This document shows positions 1-12,102 of a stretch of DNA of 64,000 nucleotides, one piece after another (within the stretch, counting starts at the first letter, position 1; every line of letters starts with the position of its first letter). The notes beneath the pieces are model-generated. The model was given only the letters and a program-made list of their open reading frames with translations, was not told the DNA's origin and did not search any database. Both the position numbers and the translations under genes were made by a program. The stretch spans positions 124,001 to 188,000 of the forward strand of contig QJPP01001608.1 of the NCBI GenBank assembly GCA_003996215.1, written 5' to 3'. This DNA comes from Jaltomata sinuosa (taxonomy: Eukaryota; Streptophyta; Magnoliopsida; Solanales; Solanaceae).

Positions 1-1080
1 GGGGAGTTTGGAAATGATCTTTCAGGAAATCTGTCATAGCTGGGGATTAATCCACCTCAGACTTGCTACAACTAGTGATATTCTCGGTGCTGAGGGACTT
101 TCGGATTTTAATGCTGAACTTCTTGGATGAGGCTTGGTGGAAATTTTTAGGTCTTCCTCAAAAAAAATTCCCCAGTTAAAGGTTCTGTGATGAATCTCAT
201 TCTGTTGGCAAGAGACTTGAGACTCTGTGGCGATCACGAAACTCTATCTTGATATTCATTTGAGTTGCTCTTTGGCATATTCTGTATTCCGACTTGCTGG
301 AGAATGTTCTTTGACCTTCTAAATTTTCAAGATTCTTTTCTCGAAAATTTTGCCCCAGTTTCCATTTTCTGGGTGATATGACCTAGCCATCGTGGTATTT
401 ACATATCCACAAGCCTTCTCTTGTTTTGCTGGAAATGACCTTCATCTTCTGAATTTTTTAGACTCCTTTCTCAAAAATTCTGCCCCAGTTTCCATTTTCT
501 GGGATGATATGACCGAGCCATTGTGGTGCCTACGTATCTCATTGAGGCAGGAATCAGGTCAAACGTAGTTCCCACACTCGTAGTGGGAGAAAATTGGAAA
601 TAAATAAAGGGGTGACCAAAGCCGAAGAGGCCACCTACGTATCTCATTCTTGAGAATTTAGGTCAAATATAGTTCAGGATGCGAAGGGGAAAGATAGATT
701 TTTCTAAGGGGTTGACCAAAGCCGACACAGGCCGCCTACGTATCTCATTCTTGAGACAGGTCAAACATAGTTCGTAGATAGGATAGGGAATTTTTAAGCT
801 TTTACTAAGTGCAAAATGATTACAATTAGAAAGTGCGATTACAGGGAAAGACATAGAAGGAAAATAAACTTTAGGCATGCTTTATTATCTATCTCAAATA
901 AAATCAAAGCTCCTCCAGATAGCACTTTTTGGACAACATACGGTCCTTGCCAATTTGGTGCAAACTTTCCTTTTTCCCATGGGAGGGAAGGATTGACTGT
1001 CCATTCTCTGGATTGAATTCTGGATTGACCAATAAATATTGGGAGATGATGTTTGTAGTCATTATTGTCCTATTATTGTA
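1..1080 (-). repeat. Ogre-type 3' untranslated region with degenerate tandem repeats
   Basis: There is no coding sequence here. On the minus strand the phrase ATACGTAGGC with a nearby GAACTACGTTTGACC-like segment recurs about three times (around 520-573, 613-676 and 712-774). Blocks reading AACTGGGGCA appear around 345-362 and 480-497. From memory, ATACGTAGGCA and AACTGGGGCA segments mark the region between integrase and the 3' LTR of Ogre/Tat elements. This places the pol deletion near 1080, where RT sequence stops abruptly. Confidence 0.6.
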
Positions 1081-1083
1081 GGA

Positions 1084-1971
1084 TCAGTCAAAGATATCAA
1101 TGTATGGCTCGAGCAGATTGACAAGTTCCTTCTTTTGTGCTTTTGACAAATGAATACCAACGCTAATTTCTTCAAGTTGACCGTCATTTCCAAGATTAAC
1201 TACCTCAATCCCTTCCAGGTGGGTCTTTTCCTGGTCTTCAAAGTTCTTAGACCTCTTGGTTGTTCGTTCCAGGACCATGATTTCTTCAACATTCCTTTCA
1301 AAATCATTATCGTCTAGCTTGGTTTATTTGTTAAGCTCTTGACATGACATGACAATGGCAGGTTTTAAGCTTTTATTACTGAAATCATAAACAAATCAAG
1401 TTAGATAATGACCAGCAATCATATAGCAAAGTTTTCACAATAAGGGAGGCTTTTCTTTGAAATCCAAAAATATTTATAAACTATGGCTATAACCCGCACG
1501 AATGCAGGTTTATGCCTATTGGAAAGAAGTAAAATAGCATGAGGAACATTAAAACATAAAGGGCGGGTTCGGAGCCTCTTCCGAACCATCACCGATTTTC
1601 ATAAAATAGAATCTTTGTCTACCCAGCCGAGTGGAGAGTCACGAGGGGAATTGCGACCAATTTTGTAACTTTTTGCCGAGCTTGGCATCCCTGATCATGG
1701 CTGCCTCAGGGATTTCTTTTGTTATAGCATCGCATTCCTTGAACAGCTTCTCTATCCTGTCCTATAACCCATCACTTGGAGGACTAATACGCATTGGGAA
1801 TGACTGTTATTAGTGAGGGAGTGGCTTAGGCGGTCTCGACTGCTTCTTCTCTTTGACTCTCGCCTTGTCTTTTCGGGCCACATACCCTAGTCCATGCCTG
1901 GTCAACTGTCCAGGGATGCTTAAGGATTCAATCATACTATCAGAATTCTTTCCTAACCCAAAACCTGGCTC
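1084..1971 (-). pseudogene. Ogre-type protease/linker remnant and RT N-terminus
   Basis: Downstream of gag on the minus strand, translated fragments contain the low-complexity linker typical of Ogre/Tat (a GFGLG block around 1970-1930, then Lys/Arg-rich sequence). From 1278 to 1084 there is an open stretch with VNLGNDGQLEEISVGIHL and ELVNLLEPYIDIFD, which is the segment just before the RT palm in this lineage. In intact relatives it runs straight on into RT; here it ends at a stop at 1084, with no RT core afterwards. Several stops and shifts lie between 1279 and 1971. The protease active site is not recognisable. Confidence 0.6.
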
Positions 1972-4323
1972 TTATTCGCTTCTCAGTATCGTGGTTGCAA
2001 GCATTTTATAGATTAGGGGCATGGAAATTTGAGGAGTAAGATCCTCTCCAGTGGAATTGATGATCTCTACCGTGTAGAAATTGCTTCCTCTCGGGACTTC
2101 TTCAATCATAGGGACACAGTCATTAACGTGCAAGGCCTTGTTGCGCATTAACCCTTCAAAAGGTAGCTCAACAATACTCAAAGTAGATATAGTTTTTTCC
2201 GGCATTTCCTGCTTTTTAGGGCTAATCGACACTATTGACTTGCCCACAACCCATTCTTCATCGACCTCTATGACCTTAACAGTGGCTCCTCCATGATTCG
2301 AGAGCGGGTTGTTATTAACATTGGCCGATGTTGTTTGTAGTATGACTACTCTTTGATCAATCAAATCCTGAATTTTGAGCCTCTGACTAATGCAATCTTT
2401 GGTACCATGTCCGACTCCTCTGGAATGATAAGCACAATGTCGATCAGCCCTGAAGAAACACGAGTCAGGATTGCCTGGTTTAGGTTGTATGGGTTGAATA
2501 AATCCAGCAGCCTTCAATCTCTCATATAACTGAGTTATGGTTTCAGCTAACTGGGTGAAAGTCTGAGGAGCTTTCTTTTCCAAATTTGGACGAGGGAGAT
2601 TTGTATTGGCGGGAGGAGGAACTTGGAGATTATTCTGATTCTCGGGAGCCTTTTGATACACTTGAATGTTTTGGGGAGGAGCTTGGTAAATAGGCTGCAC
2701 ATTTGGTTGTGGAGCTTGGTAAATGCGCTGCATATTTGGCTGTGGAGTTTGGTAAATGGGTTGCACGTTTGGTTGTAGAGCTTGGTAAATAGGCTGAGTA
2801 TAGTAAATCGGTTGAGGGTTTTGTGGAGCTGGGGGAGGGGTTGTTCGAACAAGTGATTTCTTATAGTTAGCCCCGAAAGGTTTCCACGATCTCGGGTTAG
2901 GACTGGAGGATACCAAAGACACTTCTTCCCTCTTTTTCTTGGGAAACCCTGTCAATCCTGAGGATGCCGAGGCTTTGGTAATATTGATGTTACGAAGACC
3001 CTCTTCGAAAATTTCACCAATCTTAACTAGGTTGGCAAATTTTGCTTTAACTGCTGATATCATTTTGTCATAGAATTTTAACTTTTGAGAGCGCATAAAC
3101 ACCGCGCTTATCTCCTCTTCGGTCATAGGAGGTCGAACTCTCGCTGCCTCTTTTTGCCACTAATAGGCGTAATCTCGAAAGTCCTCATTTGATTTCTGCC
3201 TGATGCGACCTAAAGAGTATCGATCCGGGATAACTTCCACGTTGTATGCAAACCTTTGAGAAAAGTCTCGGGCCAGATCACTCTATTTGGACCACTTCTT
3301 TAGTTCTTGAGAGGTGAACCATTCCAAAGCCTCTCTCGCTCAGACTTTGGCTAAACAGCCTTATTAGCAGAGTGTCATTCTTTCAAGCACTAACCATTTG
3401 GTCACAGTAGCTTCTCAAATAGGCCTCGAGATTTCTAACACCGTTAAAGGTCTCAAACTTAGGAATCTTGAATCCGTTTGGAAAGTCTATCTCTGGATGG
3501 ATACAGAGATCATCATAGTCATAGCCTTTCTCATAAGATTATCCCCAAAACTCTCTGATCCTGGTTATATCTTCTTTCATTTGAGCCATGTCATGATCAC
3601 GCTTCTTCTTCGCGGCCCTCAATTCTTTCTCTTTATCCTCGTAATGGTCAAGCTCGGGGCTTTCTGGGATAGCGATGTATGATTCTATCATAGCATAAAA
3701 AACAGGAGGTAGTGGGTTCTGGACAAGTGGAGGCTGGATATGTGAAATGGCAATTGGGTACGTGGGGTTATAGTTCTGCGAATTAGTGACGTTGAGATGG
3801 TTATTCTGGGAGTTGTAGGCATTCAGTGGCTTATTTGGTAATTTGGAGGGAGGTTTTGTGGATTGTAGGCACTTGGATTGTTGCTCTGGTTAGTGTGCTG
3901 GATAGGAGGAGTATGGATTTGATAGGAGGATCTGATATGAGGGGGATTACTAGAGAGAGGTCTATTGGAAGCTCTAGGTGCGGAGGAGGAAGGGATATCT
4001 CTTGGTTGGTTCTCAGTTAATGGAGAATTGAGTGGAGGAATCTGGAGAGGGTTTTGGGCGCTTCCTAGAGTTGGGGTGTTAGAGGCAATAGCTAGGCTTG
4101 CCATATCTTTGCCTTTTTGCACCTCTTCTTGCATCTTCTCTAGCTTCCTTGCCAGTTCGGCAATCATTTCACTTTGTTCAATAATAACATTGTCTCTTAC
4201 AGCCAAAGCGTTCTCTTCTTCACTACCAGTCATTTTACCCTTAGCGAAACGAGGGTTAGAGAAGGAATCTATTTGTGCCTTTGAGCGGGTGAAGTAGGGA
4301 TGTTCGGCCAGTTTTGTCAACAC
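1972..4323 (-). pseudogene. Ogre-type gag, broken
   Basis: Two open blocks on the minus strand are joined by a decayed centre. The N-terminal block (4323-3823, 166 codons, no clear ATG) has an acidic coiled-coil-like stretch (EQSEMIAELARKLEKMQEE) followed by Pro/Ser/Asn-rich sequence. The C-terminal block (3126-1972, 384 codons) begins in the gag core (MTEEEISAVFMRSQ) and has a Pro/Gln-rich internal repeat with about five units of a QPIYQAPQPNV-like motif (about residues 100-160). It ends with a CAYHSRGVGHGTKDC block like the Ogre/Tat nucleocapsid segment. Sequence between the blocks (3127-3822) still resembles gag but contains several stops. The product would have been the particle protein; no functional product is expected. 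Confidence 0.75.
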
Positions 4324-4380
4324 AGATCAATATGTATTACCTGTTGAAGTAAAACAACTCAAAGGCCGATATGTTAGATC

Positions 4381-4800
4381 TTGTTAGTGATAAACAATAC
4401 AAGATATCCGACCGAGAATAAACATATAAAGTTGCTTTTCATCAAGGCAAATTGATCCACAGGTATTTATTGGCTCGAGGGTTCAACGGACAGGATCGAT
4501 TTGGGGTAGGTAGATTCTATCAAGAGATTTGACTTGTCGAGTCTTCAGCACTTGGTGTATCTTCTGAGTTCTTCAGCATTTTTGTCGAAGTTGTTAGTGA
4601 TAAACAATACAAGATATCCGACCGAGAATAAACATATAAAGTTGCTTTTCATCAAGGCAAATTGATCCACAGGTATTTATTGGCTCGAGGGTTCAACGGA
4701 CAGGATCGATTTGGGGTAGGTAGATTCTATCAAGAGATTTGACTTGTCGAGTCTTCAGCACTTGGTGTATCTTCTGAGTTCTTCAGCATTTTTGTCGAAG
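4381..4800. repeat. Perfect 210-bp tandem duplication in the Ogre leader
   Basis: Bases 4381-4590 and 4591-4800 are identical by direct reading, both starting TTGTTAGTGATAAAC and ending TTTGTCGAAG. The duplication lies in the untranslated leader between the PBS and gag of the Ogre-type element. Perfect identity contrasts with the heavy decay of the rest of the element, so it is either recent or an assembly artefact. Confidence 0.95.
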
Positions 4801-5910
4801 TGAGGAAATGAAAATTTCTTAAGGATAAGGTACGGGCCCTGAAAGGATGTAGTTTGGATAAAGCAAGTTCATTTTCCGAACAAGACTTAAAAAGTCTTTA
4901 GATTTTTCTGAAGAAATTTGAAGAACTCCAAAAGCGATTTTGGTCGGATCTTGCATGGTGGACTTATAATCTGCTTATGGGTTTAAAAATATAGGAGTGG
5001 ATCAATTCATCTTTGATTCGAGCAATGCATATAAACACGTAAGACAGTTATATCACATAACAATTCATAGCGCGTCCTATACGGATATGCGACCTTTTTA
5101 TGCCAAAGGTAGGCCTAACGAATTGAAGGATGTGTATGCCATTTGTAAATGTTCCATTGCCTCAAAATATATTTATACATATCGATTAGATAAATGAAAC
5201 GGGGGTACAAAATCGAGGGAAAAAGGGAATGTACATCGAAATAAGTCCCGCAGAGGGGTACAATCCTAAACTAGTCCGCCGTGGCTTGTCCTTCGTCCTC
5301 GAACTTCTCGGACTTCTTGCAAATTTTGAATGCCTTTTAGATGACAATCTTCAAAAATAAAAGACTATCTAAATGTATCCTAATCCTGTGGGACAATGGT
5401 TTGTATAATTTGACATCACATCCTTCAATTGAGCACGTAGGGGATGATTGTTCTTTCGGGCCGCGGGCCCTTTCGAACACAAGGTGGTCTTACTAATGGA
5501 CTTAATATCCCTTGGATATTAAGACATCTTAGGTAAATTCCTATTTTGAAATTTGTTTTTGCTCTATCATGGGTTTCTAGAATAGGTTTCGAAATTGACC
5601 GGGAACCTGGGCAGACAACCAGGGCTAAAACAACAAGTGACCTTTAACCGACCGCGGGTCAACTACTTCACTCGTCTGTTTTGAAAATTGTGTTCTTATT
5701 AAGAATGACTGCAAATACATGCATAATCACCTTTTTACCCCTAATGCAATCTAATGCTTTGCCAAGGGAGGCGGAAGATGCCATGAACAGTTTATAGTTG
5801 CGGAAAAATAATCAAGTGAGAAAAGCAATAAAGTTACTAATTATTACAATCTGAATAGTTAGTCAAATAAGTTAGTTGCAAACAATGAGGTTAGAACCTA
5901 GTTGAATTAT
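4801..5910 (-). other. Ogre leader (5' untranslated region), no gene seen
   Basis: This is sequence between the PBS and the tandem duplication. Ogre-type elements are known for long leaders that sometimes hold an extra ORF, but no open frame longer than about 66 codons is seen here and none is recognisable. Confidence 0.5.
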
Positions 5911-5927
5911 CCCCAGCAGAGTCACCA
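5911..5927 (-). other. Primer-binding site of the Ogre-type element
   Basis: The minus strand reads TGGTGACTCTGCTGGGG four bases inside the LTR end. It matches the Ogre/Tat-type PBS form I remember (TGGCGACTCTGCTGGGG, attributed to a tRNA-Arg) apart from one C-to-T change. Confidence 0.7.
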
Positions 5928-5931
5928 TTTT

Positions 5932-8294
5932 TGTTTTTGAGAAAAATGACTTGATGTTTGAAAAATCATTTCGAAAAATCTAAGTTAAAAGTTTCAAAAC
6001 TTTTTCAATTTAAAAGCAAGAGGCGCCACTTAATTTTTATAAAAGTAAAAACAAAGAAAAACTTATAAAAATATTTTAAAGCTAAAACAAATATAACTTT
6101 AAAAATATTTAGAGATTAAGGGTAAGAGGTTCCTATTAATACCCTTGGAAGGGTGTTAAGGCACGAAGAGTATCCGCTAACTCGCGGTTATCCAGACTTG
6201 TTTGAAAACTAACTTATTTTGACTAACTTTATGAAAAAAAATTTGATTTGTTTTAATCTTGAGGAAATTATCTTCTTCTTTTTTAATTTAGGAAAACATA
6301 GAAGATCAAACTTGATAAAGAAGATTGAAATATTGATTTTAAGAAAAGGCATGAAGAATTTATTTAAGAAAACATGCTTTCTTTGACAATTAAAGCATAA
6401 TACATTTAATCGTTTTTACATAAAGAGAATATAAGCGGTTTACGAAAGTTAACAAGAAAAGGTTTGCTCTTTTGGAGAAAATTCACTAAGTTAAAGAGTT
6501 AGTCCAAATTAGTTACAAGTAATTCTAACTAAACACTATATAAAGAGTTTAAAAAGGAAAGAGAAGAAATTATGCTCTTTGGCTTAATTAATGGACTGTC
6601 GGTCAATAAAACCTGTCCTATTCTAATTGGGCTTTGAGGCCCACTTACTGTTAATTTGGATTTTCAGTCCAATTTTCATCTTCTGCCCATTTGGGCGGAC
6701 TGTTGCTATTCATGCTATGGGCTTTGGCCTAATTTTCTTCGGGATTTAGTCCATTTGGACTACTTTTGCTGCTACTTTAGTCATGGGCTTGGCCCATTTT
6801 TCTTTTTTTTCTCTCTCAGATTTCGGTCTGTTTCTGGCTTTCGGAGTTGTAATAGGGCCGACTTGATGATACATATTGAGTTTTAGACTCAACGAAATGC
6901 ACGAGAGGGAGGGGAGTCTTCATAGAGACTCGGGCGAGGTTCTATTTTTGAGCAGCGACTGAGACCATAAGCTCCAACGGGGAACTTCGACACCACCAGA
7001 GTTTAATTTTGACCCGTCGGAGACCCATTTTTTATGTTTATATCTGAAATTCTTTTGGTTACATGAGATTAGAGAAAAGACTCTCCAGAATCCCTAATTT
7101 TTCCCCAAAAGAACTCTCTCTACCTCACACAATGAAAGGGGAGGGTTTATATAGGGAATTTCTGGTGGAGAAAATGGGGGAAAACAGAGGGCAATTGGGA
7201 AATTCATTGTGGGAAATTAGAATTCCCCAACGGATAGGATTGGCCAGCAAGAATCATGTACGAATTTGTATAAGAATCCACAAATCATGTGGAGAAATCA
7301 CCACCTAGCTACTTCTGGAAGTTTCTCAACTTTGACAGCTCGATTTTTAATGAAGGATTGGATGGTGTTTGGGAATTTTGATGGAGTGTAGGCATTGGTG
7401 AAGCTGTTGTTGAGCTGTGACCGTTTAGGGTTTGTACTGGGTTATTGGGAGAAGAAGACAAAGTAAAGGGGTCGTTTGTTTATCTGTTTGTGAGAGAGAA
7501 GAAGATGAATATAAGGGGTCATTTTAGTGTGAGTTGGGCGCGTTATCTCGTACAACACACTCTTTTCTTGGGAACAAGGGAGCGTGAAAGTAACGGGAGG
7601 AATAATATGTGTAGGTATATGTTTTGAGTCAACTGAGAGAGTGAAGGGTTTTGAGCCGGTTTTTGGGCGAGTGGGAGGTGGACTGGAGAGAAAACGGGAG
7701 TGGGGAAAAGGGAGTGGGCCGGTGGGTTATGGAGTATTGTTGGCCCAAAGTGGTCAGCTGAAGCAAAGCTGATGAAGGGCTATTTAGAATATGGCCACAT
7801 TTTTGCAAATGTGGCCATTTTAAATTAAGTAGACAGCCAAATTGAGAGCAAATTGATGGGTTTCGGCTAGATTTTAAAAGATTTTAGGGATTTAGGCTAG
7901 AATAGGAATAAAAATGAACTAATTTCAATTAACCTCGAGCTTTAATGATTTAAACAATTTGAAATAAAGATTATTATATTTAACACCTAATTACCTCTTT
8001 AGTCAATTATGAAATTAATCTCTCATTTTGAATTAATTTGGAGGAAAATCAAGTGTTAATCATTTAACAAGGATTTTTATGAAATTAAACTTTTAAATAG
8101 TTCCTTAAGCAAACTTATATAAATTCCACATAGTTAAATATAAAAAATATAAATTGTTACTCAGAACTATTATAAAGCTGATTTGAAAAGTAATTTACCC
8201 CCTTTTCTACAAAACAATTATTTTAAAAAATTATTTAAAATTCAAAAAGGCTCAAGATTAATTCGTAATGTGGCGGACAAAAATTGGGTGTCAA
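5932..8294 (-). repeat. 5' LTR of the Ogre-type element
   Basis: On the minus strand it starts TGACACCCAATTTTTGTCC (8294 downward) and ends ...AAAAACA at 5932, followed by AAAA and the PBS. The length is about 2.36 kb. The 5' TG and 3' CA ends fit. The short open frames inside are not genes. The partner LTR is outside the window, so identity cannot be measured. Confidence 0.78.
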
Positions 8295-8604
8295 CGAGGG
8301 ACATCACTACAAAATAAATATATTAGTACATAAGGCATAAATAATATATGGAGGACTGTATTAGTAATAACTACCGATGTCCTTCAATGAAAACTTTATC
8401 TCGAATTCTTCATAGCTAATGATAGTCCAGCAAATTTCAAATGACCACAAGAAGTATAATCTTTTATTGAGCTTAAAAGTTTGACGCCAAATTCGAGGAT
8501 ATAAACTAATATATTTGGGTGTATTGCTGAAATGTGAATAGTAGAGGCCCACTAAAATAAACTCTAACATGAAGTGAAGTAAGAAAATAATGATGTAGAG
8601 GAAA
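8295..8604. other. Unassigned AT-rich spacer between two retroelements
   Basis: About 310 bp sits between the Ogre 5' LTR and the target duplication of Tekay-1. No gene is seen. It is the original left flank of the Tekay-1 insertion, so it was once continuous with 17927 onward and may be the outer part of the old copia LTR there. Confidence 0.45.
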
Positions 8605-8609
8605 GCTTA
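8605..8609. repeat. Target-site duplication GCTTA, left copy
   Basis: GCTTA directly precedes the TGTAACACCC start of the Tekay-1 5' LTR and is repeated directly after its 3' LTR at 17922-17926. Confidence 0.93.
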
Positions 8610-10739
8610 TGTAACACCCTAAAGATTCTAAGCAAAGATCCAAACTATTTAAATGAGTGTAATTATCATTTCCATAGTGTGGTGGGTGCTTTTGATGTAA
8701 ATCATATCATAAGAAACTCCGATCAACAAGTTAAGTTGAAAACACCCCAACAAAAGAAGTTTCCATAAAAGACTAAACTAGGGTCAACTTCAAACAACTA
8801 TTACTCCTCAAAATATAGGGATTTGGATGGCCTAGTATCCACCAAATTAAAGGTCTTTGAGTGTTCTTTCCAACGCCACTGACCGTGCATTAATACAAGT
8901 CTGGAGTAAAAAGTTATGATCATTTTAGTTTTAACTGACAGTCTAGAAATCAGCTGCGAAATGACATGCGAGACGCAAAACCTCATGTGCGAATCGCACG
9001 TCCAAACGCACATAGGGGAAAAATTTCCAACTATCTGGAAGCAAGTGTGAATCACATGGGATGTGTGGATCCCCACGTGCAGCCACATGTCAAATCACAC
9101 GTGGGCCAATGAGGACCTTTTTAAGTCAGTTTTAATCCATTTTTCTTCATTCTTTTACCATTCTGTCAAACCCAGAACGTATTTTCTCTCCTCATATCCT
9201 CCACCTTCATCAAAGCAAGTTCTTCTCTAAGGATTTCAAATTTTCCAAATCAAACTCCGCCATCAAATTTCAAATTATTGATAGAAATCCTAACCCTTGA
9301 CCATAGAATTTCAAGAAATGAATTCAAGAACTTCAAGAAGATATTTCTTGATCATTCTTCATCCAAGTTAGGGTTCTTCAATTTTAGGTTCCAAATCAAA
9401 AGATTTCAACAAGGGTCTCGCTTTCAGATATGTGGGTATTCAGTAACAGTTTAGTTCACCCTTATCCCCAAACTTCTAATCTTTCTTCAAATATTCATGG
9501 TTTAAGAACTAGGGTTCCTACCTAATTATGCAAATTCTTCTAAAATTTAGTTCTTATGATTCTCACATGATTTATATCTTGTTCTATATGAATTGCAATA
9601 TATTTTAATGATTTGCATGAGTTTTCACCATGACTTGAGGAATCAAGAGATTAGCCCTAAATCGTAGGATTGTTCTAAAGTATTATATTTCCTTTGAAGT
9701 TCAACCTAGATTATCAGTATGAGTTTTAAAAGTAAAATTTAGCCAGTTTTTAATCTACTACAGCATTTCAGAAAAATAGAGATTTCAAACTAGTTTAGTC
9801 CTGACTCAGAAACTCAGGACTCTAGTTTTAAAATGAGCTATTAATATTCAGTTTGAGAGTAGTGTTTATCACCGAGTTGGACCAGGGTTCAGCATACCCT
9901 TAAAGTCCCAAAACTACGTGCCACCGTAGGTTTTTTAGCCCTTCGGTTGGGCCTCAGAAATAGTGATCACATTAGCCATGCCTTTATACCCTGGCAAGGT
10001 ATATTGGGTCCTCTCGATGGGGCGTATACATCGAACTCCACATTTAGCTCACGTGGTTTATGTTGGTTAATAGAATCTCCCACAGTATTTATTTTAGTAA
10101 TGTGCATTAGGCCCTTATTACATGTTTCCAGATTACTCTTGAATTTCAGGTATTTATGCATGATTATATTTTGGGCCTATGTTCTGCAGTTTAGTTCAGT
10201 TTACAGTTTTTCAATATTTTAGAATATTTATATTTCAGTCAGCCTTGCATATATCTCATGCTCAGTACATTCAACATGCGGACGCATACTCTATGTGCTG
10301 CATCCTATCATGATGTAGGTTTAGGTTCTCAGTTTCAGCCGTGTGATTAGTGCATATTGGTGCCACCTCAGCAGCAGTCAGTAGTGAGTCTTCATCATCC
10401 GAGGACATATCTTTTACATGCTTTTTGAGTTAGGCAGTTTGTCCTTATCTTTAGTATTTGGAGTTAGCTAGGTGTTTGTCCCAGCAGCTCATCAGTATTA
10501 GAGGATTTCATACATAGAGTCAGACTCAGTTTGTTTGGGTTGTTATGCTTTTTAGACAGTTATTTTTTCAAATATTCTCAGTTGAATTCTTTTTAGATTA
10601 TACTCTTTATTCAGTTACGCTTCTGTTTGTTTCGCGTTATTTCAGTATGCTTATGATATGCCAAATTTAGGGTTAGCTTGGGGTCACTTGTGATCCTAGG
10701 TCCTGTGTTACATCTAGGGGATAGCCTCAGGGCTTGACA
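8610..10739 (+). repeat. 5' LTR of Tekay-1
   Basis: It begins TGTAACACCCTAAAG and ends GGGCTTGACA (2130 bp). It aligns along its length with 15774-17921, with scattered substitutions and small indels. A CpG-rich inverted-repeat block (about 8960-9112) lies just upstream of a TTTTTAA stretch near 9118. Confidence 0.92.
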
Positions 10740-10743
10740 AACT

Positions 10744-10755
10744 TGGTATCAGAGC
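10744..10755 (+). other. Primer-binding site (initiator tRNA-Met), Tekay-1
   Basis: TGGTATCAGAGC lies four bases after the LTR end. It is complementary to the 3' end of plant initiator tRNA-Met, the standard chromovirus PBS. Confidence 0.92.
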
Positions 10756-10952
10756 ATCAGGTTCAAGAGTCCTAGGGTGTCTGAAAGCCGCACTAAGTAG
10801 AGTCTCTTTCATGGGTGTGAAGTGCGCCACACTTATGAGGGAGAGGCTATGAGGTATTTTAAGAAAAACTTCACTTCTTTCACTATCTTTATCGTGCGAT
10901 GGGGTTTAAGTCAGTTTCTCCTCTCTAATCTATTCGTTATGAATTTTAGATC

Positions 10953-11992
10953 ATGCCTCCTCACAGAGCTAATGCATGCAATGCTAATGCTAACCATCCA
11001 GCCCCGAACCATAAGGTTACGAATGTGGAATTTCGTAGTGCAATCCAGTTGTTGGCTCAGACTGTGGCCAATCAGGCTATCAGCAGGCCTCAATTCCTAC
11101 AAACCAAAATGGTAGATCAACTGCAGCCCGAGTCTGGGATTTTGTCCGCATGAATTCGCCAGAGTTTCTAGGGTCAAAGGTTGGTGAAGACCCACAGAAT
11201 TTCATTGATGATATCAAGAAGATTCTTGAGGTAATGCAAGTGACTGGTGTTGATAGCGTTGAGTTAGCATCCTATCAACTCAAGGATGTGGCTTATATTT
11301 GGTTCACTCAATGGAAAGACAACAAGGGTGTGAATGCAGCTCTTATGCTATGGGATTGTTTTACTGGAGCTTATTTGGACAGGTTCTTCCCAAGGGAGCT
11401 GAGGGAGGCTAAGGCCCAAGAGTTTATGAATTTGAGGCAGGGATCGATGTCAGTCCAGGAAGATGGGCTGAAGTTTTCTCAGCTTTCCAGGTATGCCCCA
11501 TCTATGATGGCTGATCCGAGGGTATAAATGGGCAACATCTTGTATGGGTTATCCAATTTAGTGAAAACAGAGTGTAGGAATGCTATGTTGTTGGGGGATA
11601 TCAATATCTCTTGACTGATGACCCATGCTCAACAGGTTGAGGAAGATAAGCTTAAGGAGATGGATAAGGATAGTAAAAAGGTTAGGATAGGCAACTATGA
11701 ATATTCTCAGCAGAGGTCAGGCGGTGGGAATTGCTCACAGTTTCAGCAGAGGTCTGCAACCCTAGCACCTTCATCAGGTATTACTCCATCTCACTGGCCT
11801 CGACAGGATCAGAAAAGGCAAGCACTAAGCTCTAAGTCTCAGGGCAGTGTTTTACGTAACCCCACTTTTCTAGCCTGCCCCAAGTGTGGTAAAAATCATC
11901 CAGGTGAGTGTTTTGTTGGCAGAGAGGGGTGCTTTAAGTGTGTTCATCTTGGCCATAGGCTGAAGGAGTGCCCTTCCTCCAGGCAGGGATAG
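10953..11992 (+). pseudogene. Tekay-1 gag, broken
   Basis: The start is taken at ATG 10953 (MPPHRANACN). The reading frame shifts near 11130-11150 and continues through the retrotransposon gag core (PEFLGSKVGEDPQNFIDDI, then W...F...FFPRELREAKAQEF). Stops lie at 11525 and 11612 in the same frame. The C-terminal part (11618-11992) is basic and ends with a CPKCGKNHPGECF segment and a CX2CX4HX4C zinc knuckle (CFKCVHLGHRLKEC), the nucleic-acid-binding part of the particle protein. Domain order is normal for the family; at least three lesions prevent a full product. Confidence 0.85.
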
Positions 11993-12102
11993 GGGGTAAC
12001 AAAGCTCAGTCTACCACTTTAGCAGCTCCAGCAGGTTGCACAGCTCAACAGGGTACTACTTCTGGAACAGGTGGCAGTCAGCATTAGAACTGTCTCTATG
12101 CC

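Larger units (their letters stand above)
1..8294 (-). mobile_element. Ogre/Tat-type Ty3/gypsy retrotransposon, degenerate, cut by window edge
   Basis: Read on the minus strand, the order is 5' LTR (5932-8294), primer-binding site (5911-5927), long leader, gag (about 4320 to 1972), a protease/linker remnant and the first part of RT (to 1084), then 3' untranslated sequence to base 1. Most of pol (RT core, RNase H, integrase) is absent, so the element is internally deleted and cannot be autonomous. Lineage is inferred from three marks: an LTR starting TGACACCCAATTTTTG, a PBS of the form TGGTGACTCTGCTGGGG, and gag ending in the CAYHS...H..DC zinc-knuckle-like block typical of Ogre/Tat. The 3' LTR would lie left of base 1, so the target-site duplication (expected ACGAG, 8295-8299) cannot be confirmed. 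Confidence 0.82.

Noticed and set aside
613..774. Possible CRISPR-like direct repeats
   Set aside because: Only about three degenerate copies in a eukaryotic retroelement 3' region; spacing and sequence do not fit.
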